From the IMG/VR virus record IMGVR_UViG_3300035698_024184, positions 1-64,000 of that record: a stretch of 64,000 nt of DNA. One strand, 5' to 3'. This DNA is from a virus. This document shows positions 13,101 to 21,560 of this stretch, piece after piece. Under the pieces are notes generated by a model. That model made no database searches. It saw nothing but the letters and a program-made list of their open reading frames with translations, and was not told the origin of the DNA. The position numbers and the translations under genes are program-made. Every line of letters starts with the position of its first letter. Position 1 is the first letter of the stretch.

Positions 13101-13284
13101 ACATAAACTTATATGTTAAAATATCTAATTCATCACTACATTCTCTTACTGCTGAAACAGCATCTTCTATATTTGTTACAGAAAATACTTCCTCTAAATC
13201 CAATTTTTTTAAAGGATTTTCTATATCTCGTATCACTCCAATAAATCGATCATCTTCTTCTAAAATTGCAATAAATTTCATCAT
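13099..13284 (-). CDS. Small hypothetical protein (61 aa)
   Basis: ATG 13284 behind AAGGAATTA. Alpha/beta, acidic: FIAILEEDDRFIGVIRDIEN, later EDAVSAVRECSDELD. No family recognised. Its last codons lie inside the 61-bp repeated promoter element. Confidence 0.5.
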   Translation of the reverse strand: MMKFIAILEEDDRFIGVIRDIENPLKKLDLEEVFSVTNIEDAVSAVRECSDELDILTYKFM

Positions 13285-13293
13285 TTTAATTCC

Positions 13294-13563
13294 TTATAAA
13301 TCAGTTACTACCCAAGATAAAAACAAACCCCTATTAACACTTATACGTAATGGTTGTCTTATAAAATCGTTAGCATATCCTACTAAACATATAGAAGTAT
13401 CTCTGGCTATGTTTGTCTTTTCTAATAATGTTTTTAATTTTTCAACTGCGGCATTTGTCATAATAATTTCAAAATTTTCAACTGCTGTATTTATTCTAAG
13501 ATACTTAAATTCATCATTTTTTTTAATTTTTTGAACTTCTAGGTTTTTCTTGATGTCTTCCAT
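13294..13563 (-). CDS. Hypothetical protein (89 aa)
   Basis: Start ATG 13563 is preceded by a perfect AAGGAGGT, so the longer frame is rejected. Sequence has a helical N-terminus (EDIKKNLEVQKIKKNDEF) and beta-rich C-terminal half (ICLVGYANDFIRQPLRISV). Unknown function. Confidence 0.55.
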   Translation of the reverse strand: MEDIKKNLEVQKIKKNDEFKYLRINTAVENFEIIMTNAAVEKLKTLLEKTNIARDTSICLVGYANDFIRQPLRISVNRGLFLSWVVTDL

Positions 13564-13675
13564 TATACCTCCTTTTTTTCGGAAGAGAACAAAATGGACA
13601 TACACCTGTTGTTCCTACTGGAATAATATAAGCACGACCACATTTTTTACACTTATTTATTTTAGTATTCTGCAT
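13523..13675 (-). CDS. Small zinc-ribbon protein (50 aa)
   Basis: Start chosen at ATG 13675 (AAGGAG 7 nt upstream); two more ATGs precede it. CKKCGRAYIIPVGTTGVCPF then CSLPKKRR gives two CxxC knuckles. Its start overlaps the end of the previous gene, and its basic tail overlaps the next gene's leader. Confidence 0.55.
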   Translation of the reverse strand: MQNTKINKCKKCGRAYIIPVGTTGVCPFCSLPKKRRYNGRHQEKPRSSKN

Positions 13676-14207
13676 CATCATTCTCCTTATATTCAATATT
13701 AGGAATTTCAACTTTTATTAAAATTTTTCTTAAATTTTTCAATTTTTGTTCTCTAAATGATATAAAATTTCGTAAAAAATAAGTCCGTAAATTTCTTGCA
13801 TTTTGCCATTCTTTAGGTAATTGAGTAAATAATAACCATTGAATACCCCATTGTTGACAAATTTCAAAAGCCTTTAAAAATAAACTCATTTTTGTATTAT
13901 TAGTATCTTGATTATAATTACTATTAAAAGTCATCCAACGTAATTCAGCACATCTATCCTCTTTTAACTCACTTTTAACAACACTAGGAATATACCAACT
14001 AGCATCTAAAGTTACACATCCTAATATTATCCTTCCAAAAATTACAAATATAGTTAAAAAATGTTGCTCTTGTTCAATCCAATAAATATATTTATCCTTT
14101 AAAAAAGGTTCATCCCAAATTTGCAAATTTTTATTATAATATTCTTCAATAAAATGTACCCCTAATGGATGAAAACCTACGACGACTTTTTCAATTTTTT
14201 TCGGCAT
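13662..14207 (-). CDS. Hypothetical protein (181 aa)
   Basis: ATG 14207. Trp/Tyr-rich with a central hydrophobic strand (HFLTIFVIFGRIILGCVTLD), a helix with QWGIQWLLFTQLPKEW and an acidic end. The pattern of a strand, then conserved helix, is loosely GNAT-like but no acetyl-CoA motif can be seen. Left as unknown. Confidence 0.5.
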   Translation of the reverse strand: MPKKIEKVVVGFHPLGVHFIEEYYNKNLQIWDEPFLKDKYIYWIEQEQHFLTIFVIFGRIILGCVTLDASWYIPSVVKSELKEDRCAELRWMTFNSNYNQDTNNTKMSLFLKAFEICQQWGIQWLLFTQLPKEWQNARNLRTYFLRNFISFREQKLKNLRKILIKVEIPNIEYKENDDAEY

Positions 14208-14311
14208 TTTATTTTCTTAATCTTATCCTGTTGTTTTCCAAATATATACTCATAATTTTCATTATATCTTTTTAAATTTACAGGTCGATATTTATCTCCT
14301 TTTCCAGCCAT
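14177..14311 (-). CDS. Small conserved phage protein MAGKGDK (44 aa)
   Basis: ATG 14311 behind AAAGAGGTA opens MAGKGDKYRPVNLKRYNENY, then EYIFGKQQ and a basic tail. The MAGKGDKxRPVxxxxYxExYxxIFG pattern is a small conserved family seen in phages. It overlaps the next gene start by 31 nt. Function unknown. Confidence 0.65.
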   Translation of the reverse strand: MAGKGDKYRPVNLKRYNENYEYIFGKQQDKIKKIKCRKKLKKSS

Positions 14312-14657
14312 TAATTATACCTCTTTTTCGTTTTTTATTAAAATCCTGAAATTGTCTTATTTTCTTAAATACAAATTTATTCTTATTTATTTTAGATAAT
14401 TTTAAATAAATTGCATTAACATCTACTTCCATTCCTTCAAATACACAATCTTTTTCTTTACATCCATGTAAAACATAACAAGGTAAAAATATATCTACAA
14501 TATCATCAATTTTTTGACTAACTTTAATTTTTTCTGTAATTTCACAAACAATTTTACGAGAACGAATTTCAATAACTCGAAACCATGTACCATAAATATC
14601 AAAACAACAATCTATAGAAATTTCACCAGATTTCAAAGCTTTTTTACGAACACCCAT
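14292..14657 (-). CDS. Hypothetical protein (121 aa)
   Basis: Start at ATG 14657, supported by GGAGGT 4 nt upstream and overlapping the reductase stop; the longer frame only shadows the reductase C-terminus. Beta-rich N-terminal half (EISIDCCFDIYGTWFRVIEI), a LPCYVLHGCKEKDC motif and a very basic end. No family recognised. Confidence 0.5.
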   Translation of the reverse strand: MGVRKKALKSGEISIDCCFDIYGTWFRVIEIRSRKIVCEITEKIKVSQKIDDIVDIFLPCYVLHGCKEKDCVFEGMEVDVNAIYLKLSKINKNKFVFKKIRQFQDFNKKRKRGIINGWKRR

Positions 14658-17600
14658 TACTACCTCCACAATCTCGACATACATAACATTTACCACCAGC
14701 CGTAGTCTGAATGTTATGTGAACCACAAAAAATACACATTCGTCCATCTTTAACATCTATATTATCGTCTTTTATACTAACTATTTTTTCATCATCTTCA
14801 TTATTAATAAAATTTATCCAATTTTCACCATTATCATTTAATTCTTTCAAAAAACTAAAAATATAATCAGTCAAACTTCTCGTTGTTTTTAATGCCCTTA
14901 GTTTGTCTCCAGTAAAACCATTTGGTTCAAAAACAATTCCGTGCATTTTATCATATAATTCATCTATATCAATTCCACTTTGTAAACAATAACTAATTAA
15001 TATTCCAATAGTATCAGCTAATCCCGCAAAAGTTGACCCTTCCTTAGAACAAGTAATAAATACTTCTAAAGGACGATAAATTTTGGAACAAAATCCCACA
15101 TGAATATAGCCACTTAATGTTCCTATTTGAAAATGTTTTCTAATTGATAACACTACATCAGGAAGTTTATATCGAATAGGCTTAGGAATTACCTCTTTTA
15201 TAATTTCTTTTTCTATTTTTGTTTTATTATAAACATCACAAACCTTACTTTTAGCTCGATAAAGTGCAATACATTTTAAACCCATTTCCCATGCTTTTAT
15301 AAATGTATTCTTTATATCTTCCACAGTAGCTTTTTCTGGAAGATTTACAGTCTTACTAATAGCCCCTGTTAAAAACTGTTGAGCCGCTTTCATAATTCTA
15401 AGATGCCCATCAACAGAAATTGCTTTTTCTTTCAAATTAATTGGAACAGCAACAGCAAAAACCTCTTCATGTTCTTTTTTCAACAATGGACACCCAATAA
15501 TAGTTTTGTTCTTTAATAGATAATCTTTAATAGTTTTAATATCATTTTCATTATAATTTAGTGTTCGTAATCCTCTTTCTACACTAGAATTAACCATCAA
15601 CAACTCTTCACCTTCAAGTATAGATTTAGTTTTAACTAAACAATACTCTGGTTCAATTCCAGTTGTATCACAATCCATCATTAAACTAATGGTCCCCGTA
15701 GGAGCCAATAATGTAAGATGTAAATTTCGTAAATCTAATTCAGGAAAGGACCAATCTAATTTAGTATCAAATTTTTTAACTAAAGATAAATTTACCATCT
15801 TTTTACAAGTATTAACCGAAACTTTATTATACTTTATTAAATTTCCACGAATTTTGCACCTAACTTCGGGTGTTACTTTTACACCTACCCCCACAATTTC
15901 TCCTAATTCAATCGATGTTTTCATTGCTTTATGAGTTAAAAAAGCCGTTAAAAATTCAGTTATAACTTCTGCTTCCATAGAATCATAAGCTACGCCTATC
16001 GACATAAATAAACTACCTAAATTTGTATAACCTAACCCAATAGGACGATATTCATGTGAATTATCTTCAATTTCCTGTGTAGGATAACCACTTAAATCAA
16101 TTAATATATCCTGAGCAATAAACATAGTTCTTATTACTTCACCAAATTCCTCATAATCAAATTTATCTTCTTTCATAAATTTTAATAAATTAATACTAGC
16201 TAAATTACAAGCACTATTATCAACAAAAACAAACTCAGAATTATGTACAATAACTCCTGGATGTTCTCTATCTCCAGCAACAATAAAATTATGATAATCT
16301 TCTACTTCTATATCATAAACCGCACATTCTCTAACTTCTTTATACCAAACTGAATTTACTCTAGTTTCTTTATAACTCATAAAAAATTGAGCTTGTTGTA
16401 ATACAGTATTTGGTTTTAAATCTTTTGCTGCTACCCATTCACCAGAAGCTAATAAATACTTATGCTCTGGAGTTGACAAAAGTATAGTTTCTTTATTAGT
16501 TGTTACTTCAACTAATTCAGTTGTATAACCAGAACACCAAACCTTTTTTATTTGAGCAAATCGTAATTTTTGATTTTGTTTATCATATACTAATGCTTTT
16601 GGTAACTCTTTTCTCCCTATTAAATCTTCTATTTTAACACGACCACCCGCAATTTCTACATAAGTATTCCCTACAAAACAACAAGGATTTGTCCCTCTAA
16701 TTTCATCAGTAACAAAAGAATCTTCTTGCATACGATCCCCAAAATGAACTCCTGGATCACCACACTTATGAGCATTTTCACAAAGTTGATTAAACAATTC
16801 TAATCCATTTACTTTTTCAAACTCGGCATCATTACGATTCTCTAAATAATACTCTTCTTCTTGTAAAACCATTTGTTCCATAAATGAATCAGGAATACGA
16901 ACTGATATATTAGCATTTTGATAAGCTACACTATTAACAGCCTCTCCATTAAACTCTTGTGAATAACCAAAATCAATTAAAGCTCGAATTTTATCTTCCT
17001 CTTTTGCTTTACAAGAAATCCATTCAAATATATCAGGATGATCTATATCTAAACTAAATAATTCTGCGGCTCTTCTTGTAACACCTCCTGATTTTACCAC
17101 TGACGCAATAGCATCATATATCTTAAAAAAAGATAGTGGCCCCGAAGGACTACCCCCACCAGTCAACTTTTCATTACACCCCCTAATTTTAGACATATTA
17201 ATTCCTACCCCACTACCTTGTTTAAATACATTAGATAATACACTCATTGCTCCATTAATAGAATCCATATTATCTTCAATGCCATAAATAAAACAAGCAG
17301 AACTTTGAGGATCTTCTTGAATACCTACATTAAAATAAACAGGGGAATTAAATGCTGCAATTTGATGATATTGTATATACAAAAGCGCTCTTCTAAATTT
17401 TTCTTTTTCAGTTTCATTAAAATATTCCTTTTTAACTCCTTCATCCGCAATATTTTTAGCCACACGATCTAAAACCTGTACAACACTAACTTCCTTTAAA
17501 ATTGTACTATTTCCTCCATACATATACTTAGTAGCCATAGTACGAACAGCCTGATCGGACCATTTTGGAGGAGCTAAAACTTCTACTTTTTCACCTCCAA

Positions 17601-17661
17601 ATAATTTGATAAAACGTAATTCTTCAGGAAATTTTTTATTATAATCAGAAAACGTCAACAT
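14644..17661 (-). CDS. nrdJ: Class II (B12-dependent) ribonucleotide reductase with mini-intein
   Basis: 1005 codons from ATG 17661. Typical class II motifs: AFNSPVYFNVG near residue 102, SACFIYG at 121 (redox Cys), GSGVGINMSK at 149, the NxCxE thiyl-radical site, ACNLASINL near 484, and LAPTGTISLM (loop with TGT). The end carries a CxxC...CxxC knuckle (CIFCGS and CYVCRDCGG), usual for thioredoxin-linked re-reduction. It converts ribonucleotides to deoxyribonucleotides with adenosylcobalamin and oxygen-independent chemistry. A 147-residue intein interrupts the NPC-SE active-site motif; the mature enzyme would be 858 residues. It follows the GroES-like gene with no gap and overlaps the next gene. 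Confidence 0.92.
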   Translation of the reverse strand: MLTFSDYNKKFPEELRFIKLFGGEKVEVLAPPKWSDQAVRTMATKYMYGGNSTILKEVSVVQVLDRVAKNIADEGVKKEYFNETEKEKFRRALLYIQYHQIAAFNSPVYFNVGIQEDPQSSACFIYGIEDNMDSINGAMSVLSNVFKQGSGVGINMSKIRGCNEKLTGGGSPSGPLSFFKIYDAIASVVKSGGVTRRAAELFSLDIDHPDIFEWISCKAKEEDKIRALIDFGYSQEFNGEAVNSVAYQNANISVRIPDSFMEQMVLQEEEYYLENRNDAEFEKVNGLELFNQLCENAHKCGDPGVHFGDRMQEDSFVTDEIRGTNPCCFVGNTYVEIAGGRVKIEDLIGRKELPKALVYDKQNQKLRFAQIKKVWCSGYTTELVEVTTNKETILLSTPEHKYLLASGEWVAAKDLKPNTVLQQAQFFMSYKETRVNSVWYKEVRECAVYDIEVEDYHNFIVAGDREHPGVIVHNSEFVFVDNSACNLASINLLKFMKEDKFDYEEFGEVIRTMFIAQDILIDLSGYPTQEIEDNSHEYRPIGLGYTNLGSLFMSIGVAYDSMEAEVITEFLTAFLTHKAMKTSIELGEIVGVGVKVTPEVRCKIRGNLIKYNKVSVNTCKKMVNLSLVKKFDTKLDWSFPELDLRNLHLTLLAPTGTISLMMDCDTTGIEPEYCLVKTKSILEGEELLMVNSSVERGLRTLNYNENDIKTIKDYLLKNKTIIGCPLLKKEHEEVFAVAVPINLKEKAISVDGHLRIMKAAQQFLTGAISKTVNLPEKATVEDIKNTFIKAWEMGLKCIALYRAKSKVCDVYNKTKIEKEIIKEVIPKPIRYKLPDVVLSIRKHFQIGTLSGYIHVGFCSKIYRPLEVFITCSKEGSTFAGLADTIGILISYCLQSGIDIDELYDKMHGIVFEPNGFTGDKLRALKTTRSLTDYIFSFLKELNDNGENWINFINNEDDEKIVSIKDDNIDVKDGRMCIFCGSHNIQTTAGGKCYVCRDCGGSNGCS
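16240..16680 (-). mobile_element. Mini-intein in ribonucleotide reductase
   Basis: Residues 328-474 of the precursor. It starts at Cys328 (CFVGNTYVEI, block A), has STPEHKYLL (TxxH block B) near 396, VYDIEVEDYHNFIVAG (block F) near 448 and ends GVIVHN (block G, His-Asn) followed by Ser475 as the +1 nucleophile. At 147 residues there is no room for a homing endonuclease, so it is a mini-intein. It lies exactly between the radical Cys327 and the Ser-Glu of the NxCxE motif, so the enzyme is inactive until splicing. Confidence 0.93.
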
Positions 17662-17943
17662 TTACTCTTCATCCTCATCTAAATAAGCCCACACACTTTC
17701 TTCGGAAATAAAATATAATTTTTCTTTAGTATCATATACAATATTATCTTTCAAAGACGCAATTATTTTTTGCCCTACATAAAAATTGGATTCTCCATCT
17801 TCAATATGAACAGCCCTAACTACACAATAATCTTCAACTTTAAATTGCTTTGTATTACTTGGTATTGCAATTTGACCAATTTTTTTAATAGGAACAAGTT
17901 GAACTAATAACCAACCATCCATCATCTTCATTTTTTCAATCAA
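17662..17943 (-). CDS. GroES/Cpn10-like protein (93 aa)
   Basis: TTG 17943 is preceded by AAGGAG with 7-nt spacing; ATG 17931 is the alternative. The pattern DGWLLVQLVP..K..GQIAIP....KVEDYCVVRAVH......F.VGQKIIA, then ..YFISEESVWAYL reproduces the Cpn10 beta-barrel (start strand, mobile-loop position, valine-glycine strand, C-terminal strand). Phage Cpn10-like proteins can replace host GroES for capsid folding. It sits between DpdA and the reductase and overlaps DpdA by 8 nt. Assignment is by pattern; the mobile loop is short. Confidence 0.5.
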   Translation of the reverse strand: MIEKMKMMDGWLLVQLVPIKKIGQIAIPSNTKQFKVEDYCVVRAVHIEDGESNFYVGQKIIASLKDNIVYDTKEKLYFISEESVWAYLDEDEE

Positions 17944-19642
17944 TGTTTATCTCCTTAGATTGTACCGTAACTACATCTCGTTCTTTTTCAGGGCCTTTAT
18001 TAAATCCCTTTAAAAATTCTCCAATAATACCCTTTCCACCTTTCGCTTTAATTTCAATAGATTCTTTTTCAGATATTAATTCAGTAACTCGTTCAATAAA
18101 ATCTAACATTCGATTCATTTCTAAAGATACATCTTTTGAAACTGCTCCACCTTCCATTTTTTCTACTAAAATAGCCCTCATAACTCTTTCATATTGAGCC
18201 GATAATAAATTCTGAATAATTAAAGGAAAATCTTTCGCATCGGCAATAGGTCTAACAAACTTATAACCACAAGTAGACCCTTTCTTATATCGAGGACAAT
18301 TAATAGCTATATGACATAAATCACATAATAAAGGCTGTAATAATCTATCATCAATACGATCTAAAACATCTTTATCTATTTTTTGTAAAGCCAAAACATA
18401 CTTATTTTTTTCAATAGCTTCTTGTTCTTGCTCTTCTGTAAACATTGGAGGTTTTAAATCATCTAAATTTTCAGGTGAATTATCCTTAGAATAATCTAAC
18501 CTAGGTTCAAATTCTTCTTCATCTTTCTTTATAATCGCTTTATCTTCCACCTTTTCATCTACAAAATTAAACTCCTGTACATACTTTCGTATTTCTTCTG
18601 GCATAGGGCTTCTTTGATTCAACTCTTTAGCTGCCACCTCAGTCATACCAAAATGACCATGCTCACAAGTCCCATATTGAATAAGCTTATCAATTTCTTC
18701 TCGATCTTTACCATTTAACCAATAAGAATTTTTAATACGAAGTTGCATCCAATCAGAAAAATCTTTCCACGCATAAAGACTCATTTTATCCACTTCAACA
18801 CTATCATCATCCATAATTTTATCAAAATTTAAATCTCGACTAATTATATAGTTTTTAAGGTACTTTCTAACTTTCTCCTTAATCTTATGATAATAATATC
18901 TCATGCGACCCTGTTCAAATCGCATTGTAACTCCAAATTTACTACCATCTTTCCAAGTAGTAGAATCCATAGAATAATAATAACTATCCCTAAATATATT
19001 TAGATCAGTTACTCCAAATCCATGAATCAAAATCCCTTCTTCAATACATCGCTCTATAAATTGACGACTCGTTGCACCAGATCCAGATCCACGAATAATA
19101 TGTAATGAACCAATAGCAATATAGGGGTAATCATCAAACCAACCCATACTATCCATTAATTCATAACTATAGTCTTGACATACAGGGATGACCAATATAC
19201 CCATCCCATTCAATCGCTGACGTTCTTTCTCACGATAGTCCCATCCTAACTCATCTACATCTACCTCTGCCGCTACATCAATCCACGCACGATTCTGAAT
19301 CAACCACTGATAATATGAATCTGCAAACTCCATTATCTCACTTTGTTGTATATCAGGTCTATTTCGTAGGGTATAACCACCCGAATCGACAAAAACAAAC
19401 TCAAACCGACCAAAATCCTCCTGTAAGTCCACAATTGACATATTACGAATTTTAGTTCGTAAATAGTAATATGAAACAAGTATATGCTTTACACCAACAG
19501 CATACATCATATCTCTAATACTTCGATCTTCGGCTCCAGCTAAAAGTATTTTAGGTCCATAATGCCTTTCCCCCAAAGTACGTCCTCTATCCCACTTATC
19601 TAATATACTATCAGCTTTAGAATTTACACGCTCATAATTCAT
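17936..19642 (-). CDS. dpdA: DpdA-like DNA transglycosylase (7-deazaguanine insertion into DNA)
   Basis: 568 residues. N-terminal TIM-barrel of the tRNA-guanine transglycosylase superfamily: VFVDSGGYTLRN at 84-94 (the DSGG(F/Y) loop with the catalytic Asp), EVDVDELG near 126-133, YIAIGSLHI near 174-182, GFGVTD at 208 and MDSTTW at 225-230. DpdA enzymes swap guanine in DNA for a 7-deazaguanine. After the catalytic domain there are ~250 further residues with a Cys cluster (C440, C443, C449, C458; CxxC-x5-C-x8-C) which may hold zinc. It is ATGA-coupled to the radical-SAM gene and downstream of QueC/FolE/QueE/QueD. A pure tRNA enzyme is less likely because the whole pathway is clustered with it. 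Confidence 0.8.
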   Translation of the reverse strand: MNYERVNSKADSILDKWDRGRTLGERHYGPKILLAGAEDRSIRDMMYAVGVKHILVSYYYLRTKIRNMSIVDLQEDFGRFEFVFVDSGGYTLRNRPDIQQSEIMEFADSYYQWLIQNRAWIDVAAEVDVDELGWDYREKERQRLNGMGILVIPVCQDYSYELMDSMGWFDDYPYIAIGSLHIIRGSGSGATSRQFIERCIEEGILIHGFGVTDLNIFRDSYYYSMDSTTWKDGSKFGVTMRFEQGRMRYYYHKIKEKVRKYLKNYIISRDLNFDKIMDDDSVEVDKMSLYAWKDFSDWMQLRIKNSYWLNGKDREEIDKLIQYGTCEHGHFGMTEVAAKELNQRSPMPEEIRKYVQEFNFVDEKVEDKAIIKKDEEEFEPRLDYSKDNSPENLDDLKPPMFTEEQEQEAIEKNKYVLALQKIDKDVLDRIDDRLLQPLLCDLCHIAINCPRYKKGSTCGYKFVRPIADAKDFPLIIQNLLSAQYERVMRAILVEKMEGGAVSKDVSLEMNRMLDFIERVTELISEKESIEIKAKGGKGIIGEFLKGFNKGPEKERDVVTVQSKEINID

Positions 19643-20694
19643 CTATAATCTCGATGTAAAAAATGTTGTTGACCTACTTTTGAATTTCTCATCCACTCTG
19701 CCATACAATGTGTTGACCAAAAACAACCCAAACAATATTTAGAAACTGCTTCTTTATGATCTCTAATAAACTTTTTAAACTTTTTATTAACTTCGCTACT
19801 TTCGTGTACCCCAGGATTTTCAAAATCAAATATCGAATATTTATTTATTAAAGGATGCCAAAAATCATCACAACCACCTAAATACCCATCTGCATCCACA
19901 GTTATAGAATCTGGGTAAGAACACTTCCATTTAAGATTAACATAATCAGGATTTTTCCACATTTCAAACACCTCATCCGTCTGAAACATCATATAATTCT
20001 TTGATTTATACATCTGAATTAACTCATCAGCTACTTTTCCTAAAGCTTTATAATCTTGAAAACAAAGATTTTTAATTTCTGATTTATCTACTGCAAATTC
20101 ATTCCATTTATTTCTAGCCCAATGAAGTAGGTCCACCTGTGTCCATATCCCTAATTTAGTTTGTTCTCGAATTATCGTTGGAATCTCTCTAAAATTAAGA
20201 TTAGTTGCACAAATTGTACCAGTTACATCTCTTAATCCTAATTCAACAAATTTGCGTAAAATTTTTCTTCCCCACAAAGTTTTTAATCCTATATGAGTAC
20301 GAAGATTTAACGCATAACTATTTGAAAAATCGATACTTGCAGTCCAGCTATCAAGCCCTACTTCCATCATTTTTTCCATCTTTTCAGTTGTTAAACCAAT
20401 ACAATTAGAAAGAATACTAAAACTATGCCTCCTTTTATCATGTCTACTACAGTAACTAATTAGTTCAATTAAATCATCACCTAATAAAAGAGGCTCACCC
20501 CCATAAAAAGCAATAAAAGTAGCCCCTAAATCGAAATAAATTATATCCGTAGCCCTTTTCCATTGCTCTAAAGTAAGTTCTTTCCACTCTCGTCCTAAAC
20601 GTACAGGAGGTTTCTTTAAATTACAATAAGAACAATCTAAATTGCATTTTCGAGTTAATAAAACCTCGGCTTTTAATATTTTTTGTTTATTCAC
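19639..20694 (-). CDS. Radical SAM enzyme with SPASM-like C-terminus
   Basis: GTG 20694 (or TTG 20697) start. CNLDCSYC at residues 17-24 is the canonical CX3CX2C [4Fe-4S] site of AdoMet radical enzymes; GGEPLL follows near 65. The C-terminal third holds further cysteines (KCSYP, GGCDDF, KYCLGCFWSTHC), as in SPASM/twitch domains that bind auxiliary clusters. Such enzymes catalyse difficult C-H chemistry on peptides or small molecules. It is distinct from QueE, the usual radical SAM enzyme of this pathway. Wedged between QueC and DpdA with overlaps on both sides, so a step on the deazaguanine or on its sugar decoration is plausible, but not shown. Confidence 0.85.
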   Translation of the reverse strand: MNKQKILKAEVLLTRKCNLDCSYCNLKKPPVRLGREWKELTLEQWKRATDIIYFDLGATFIAFYGGEPLLLGDDLIELISYCSRHDKRRHSFSILSNCIGLTTEKMEKMMEVGLDSWTASIDFSNSYALNLRTHIGLKTLWGRKILRKFVELGLRDVTGTICATNLNFREIPTIIREQTKLGIWTQVDLLHWARNKWNEFAVDKSEIKNLCFQDYKALGKVADELIQMYKSKNYMMFQTDEVFEMWKNPDYVNLKWKCSYPDSITVDADGYLGGCDDFWHPLINKYSIFDFENPGVHESSEVNKKFKKFIRDHKEAVSKYCLGCFWSTHCMAEWMRNSKVGQQHFLHRDYR

Positions 20695-21418
20695 CAATTA
20701 ATTGAAACTTTCCTTTGTCATAAGCTTCTTTTGCCCATAAAATTCTTTTATTACGTTTTTCCGAATAATAATTATTTTGACCTCGTTCCAAATACATATT
20801 CCCAACTTTTGTACCCCACATATCCTCTTCACAAACTTCATAATAACCATTATTTAATAAAGCAATTTGTCTTCGTAAACAAGCGCCACATTTTCCACAT
20901 GCTCTATCAGTTTCTCCATCATAACAACTTCTAGTACAACGTATCAATGTTACCATAGATAATCCTTTACTAATATAATAACTAATCATATCAGTTTTAT
21001 CCATATTATTAAATAATGTTCTAAAACTAAACTTTTTATTTGGCATTAGTTTTTGTAAAAGAATTTCTGCTTCTAAATAAAATATTAATTCTCGATCAGG
21101 AATTGAATGTTCATCCTGTTGAGTAATTAATAAAATTGAACCTTCTATTTCTAATACTTGCACCGCCTGCATAAAAAGATACAAATTCCTCATAGGAATA
21201 TTTCCATCTGCTTCTTCATATGCTCCTAAATCTAAACGAGAAGCATATTTGAGTCGCATCTCTGGATGTTCTAACTGACATCTTAATAAAGCCTCTATCT
21301 CTTTTCCCATATATTTATGACACAAAGGTACATTAACACACACTGGTTTATCTAAACAATGCCAAGCAATATAAGAATCCATACCACCAGAAAATAATAA
21401 CAAATCTATATTATTCAT
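20687..21418 (-). CDS. queC: QueC-like 7-cyano-7-deazaguanine synthase
   Basis: 243 residues. PP-loop LLLFSGGMDSYIAW at 6-19 (ATP pyrophosphatase), and a C-terminal zinc site C165, C174, C177, C180 (SCYDGETDRACGKCGACLRR). QueC converts 7-carboxy-7-deazaguanine to preQ0 with ATP and ammonia. No glutamine amidotransferase fusion is present, so amide (ADG) formation is not indicated here. Start ATG 21418 overlaps the upstream small gene. Confidence 0.85.
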   Translation of the reverse strand: MNNIDLLLFSGGMDSYIAWHCLDKPVCVNVPLCHKYMGKEIEALLRCQLEHPEMRLKYASRLDLGAYEEADGNIPMRNLYLFMQAVQVLEIEGSILLITQQDEHSIPDRELIFYLEAEILLQKLMPNKKFSFRTLFNNMDKTDMISYYISKGLSMVTLIRCTRSCYDGETDRACGKCGACLRRQIALLNNGYYEVCEEDMWGTKVGNMYLERGQNNYYSEKRNKRILWAKEAYDKGKFQLIGE

Positions 21419-21560
21419 CTTTTATAATTTCTTCATCATTTAATTTTCGTGTTACTAACTTTATTTTTCCATTTAAATGAGCTAATATATCTTCTATTCC
21501 TTTTTTAACACCTTCATATAATTTTTTATCAGAACAATTATTTTTCTTATCTTTTTTCAC
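21411..21560 (-). CDS. Small protein (49 aa), GTG start
   Basis: GTG 21560 overlaps the TAG of the glycosyltransferase gene; ends TAA 21411, overlapping QueC. KKDKKNNCSDKKLYEGVKKG, then IEDILAHLNG and a basic/acidic tail (KLVTRKL). The pattern 'L.EGL..ai..l.G....tr.v' resembles antitoxin-like/HTH leader peptides of phages, but too short for a firm call. Confidence 0.5.
   Translation of the reverse strand: MKKDKKNNCSDKKLYEGVKKGIEDILAHLNGKIKLVTRKLNDEEIIKDE

Noticed and set aside
20687-21418. Gat-QueC fusion for amido-deazaguanine
   Set aside because: No glutamine amidotransferase sequence is present in the protein.
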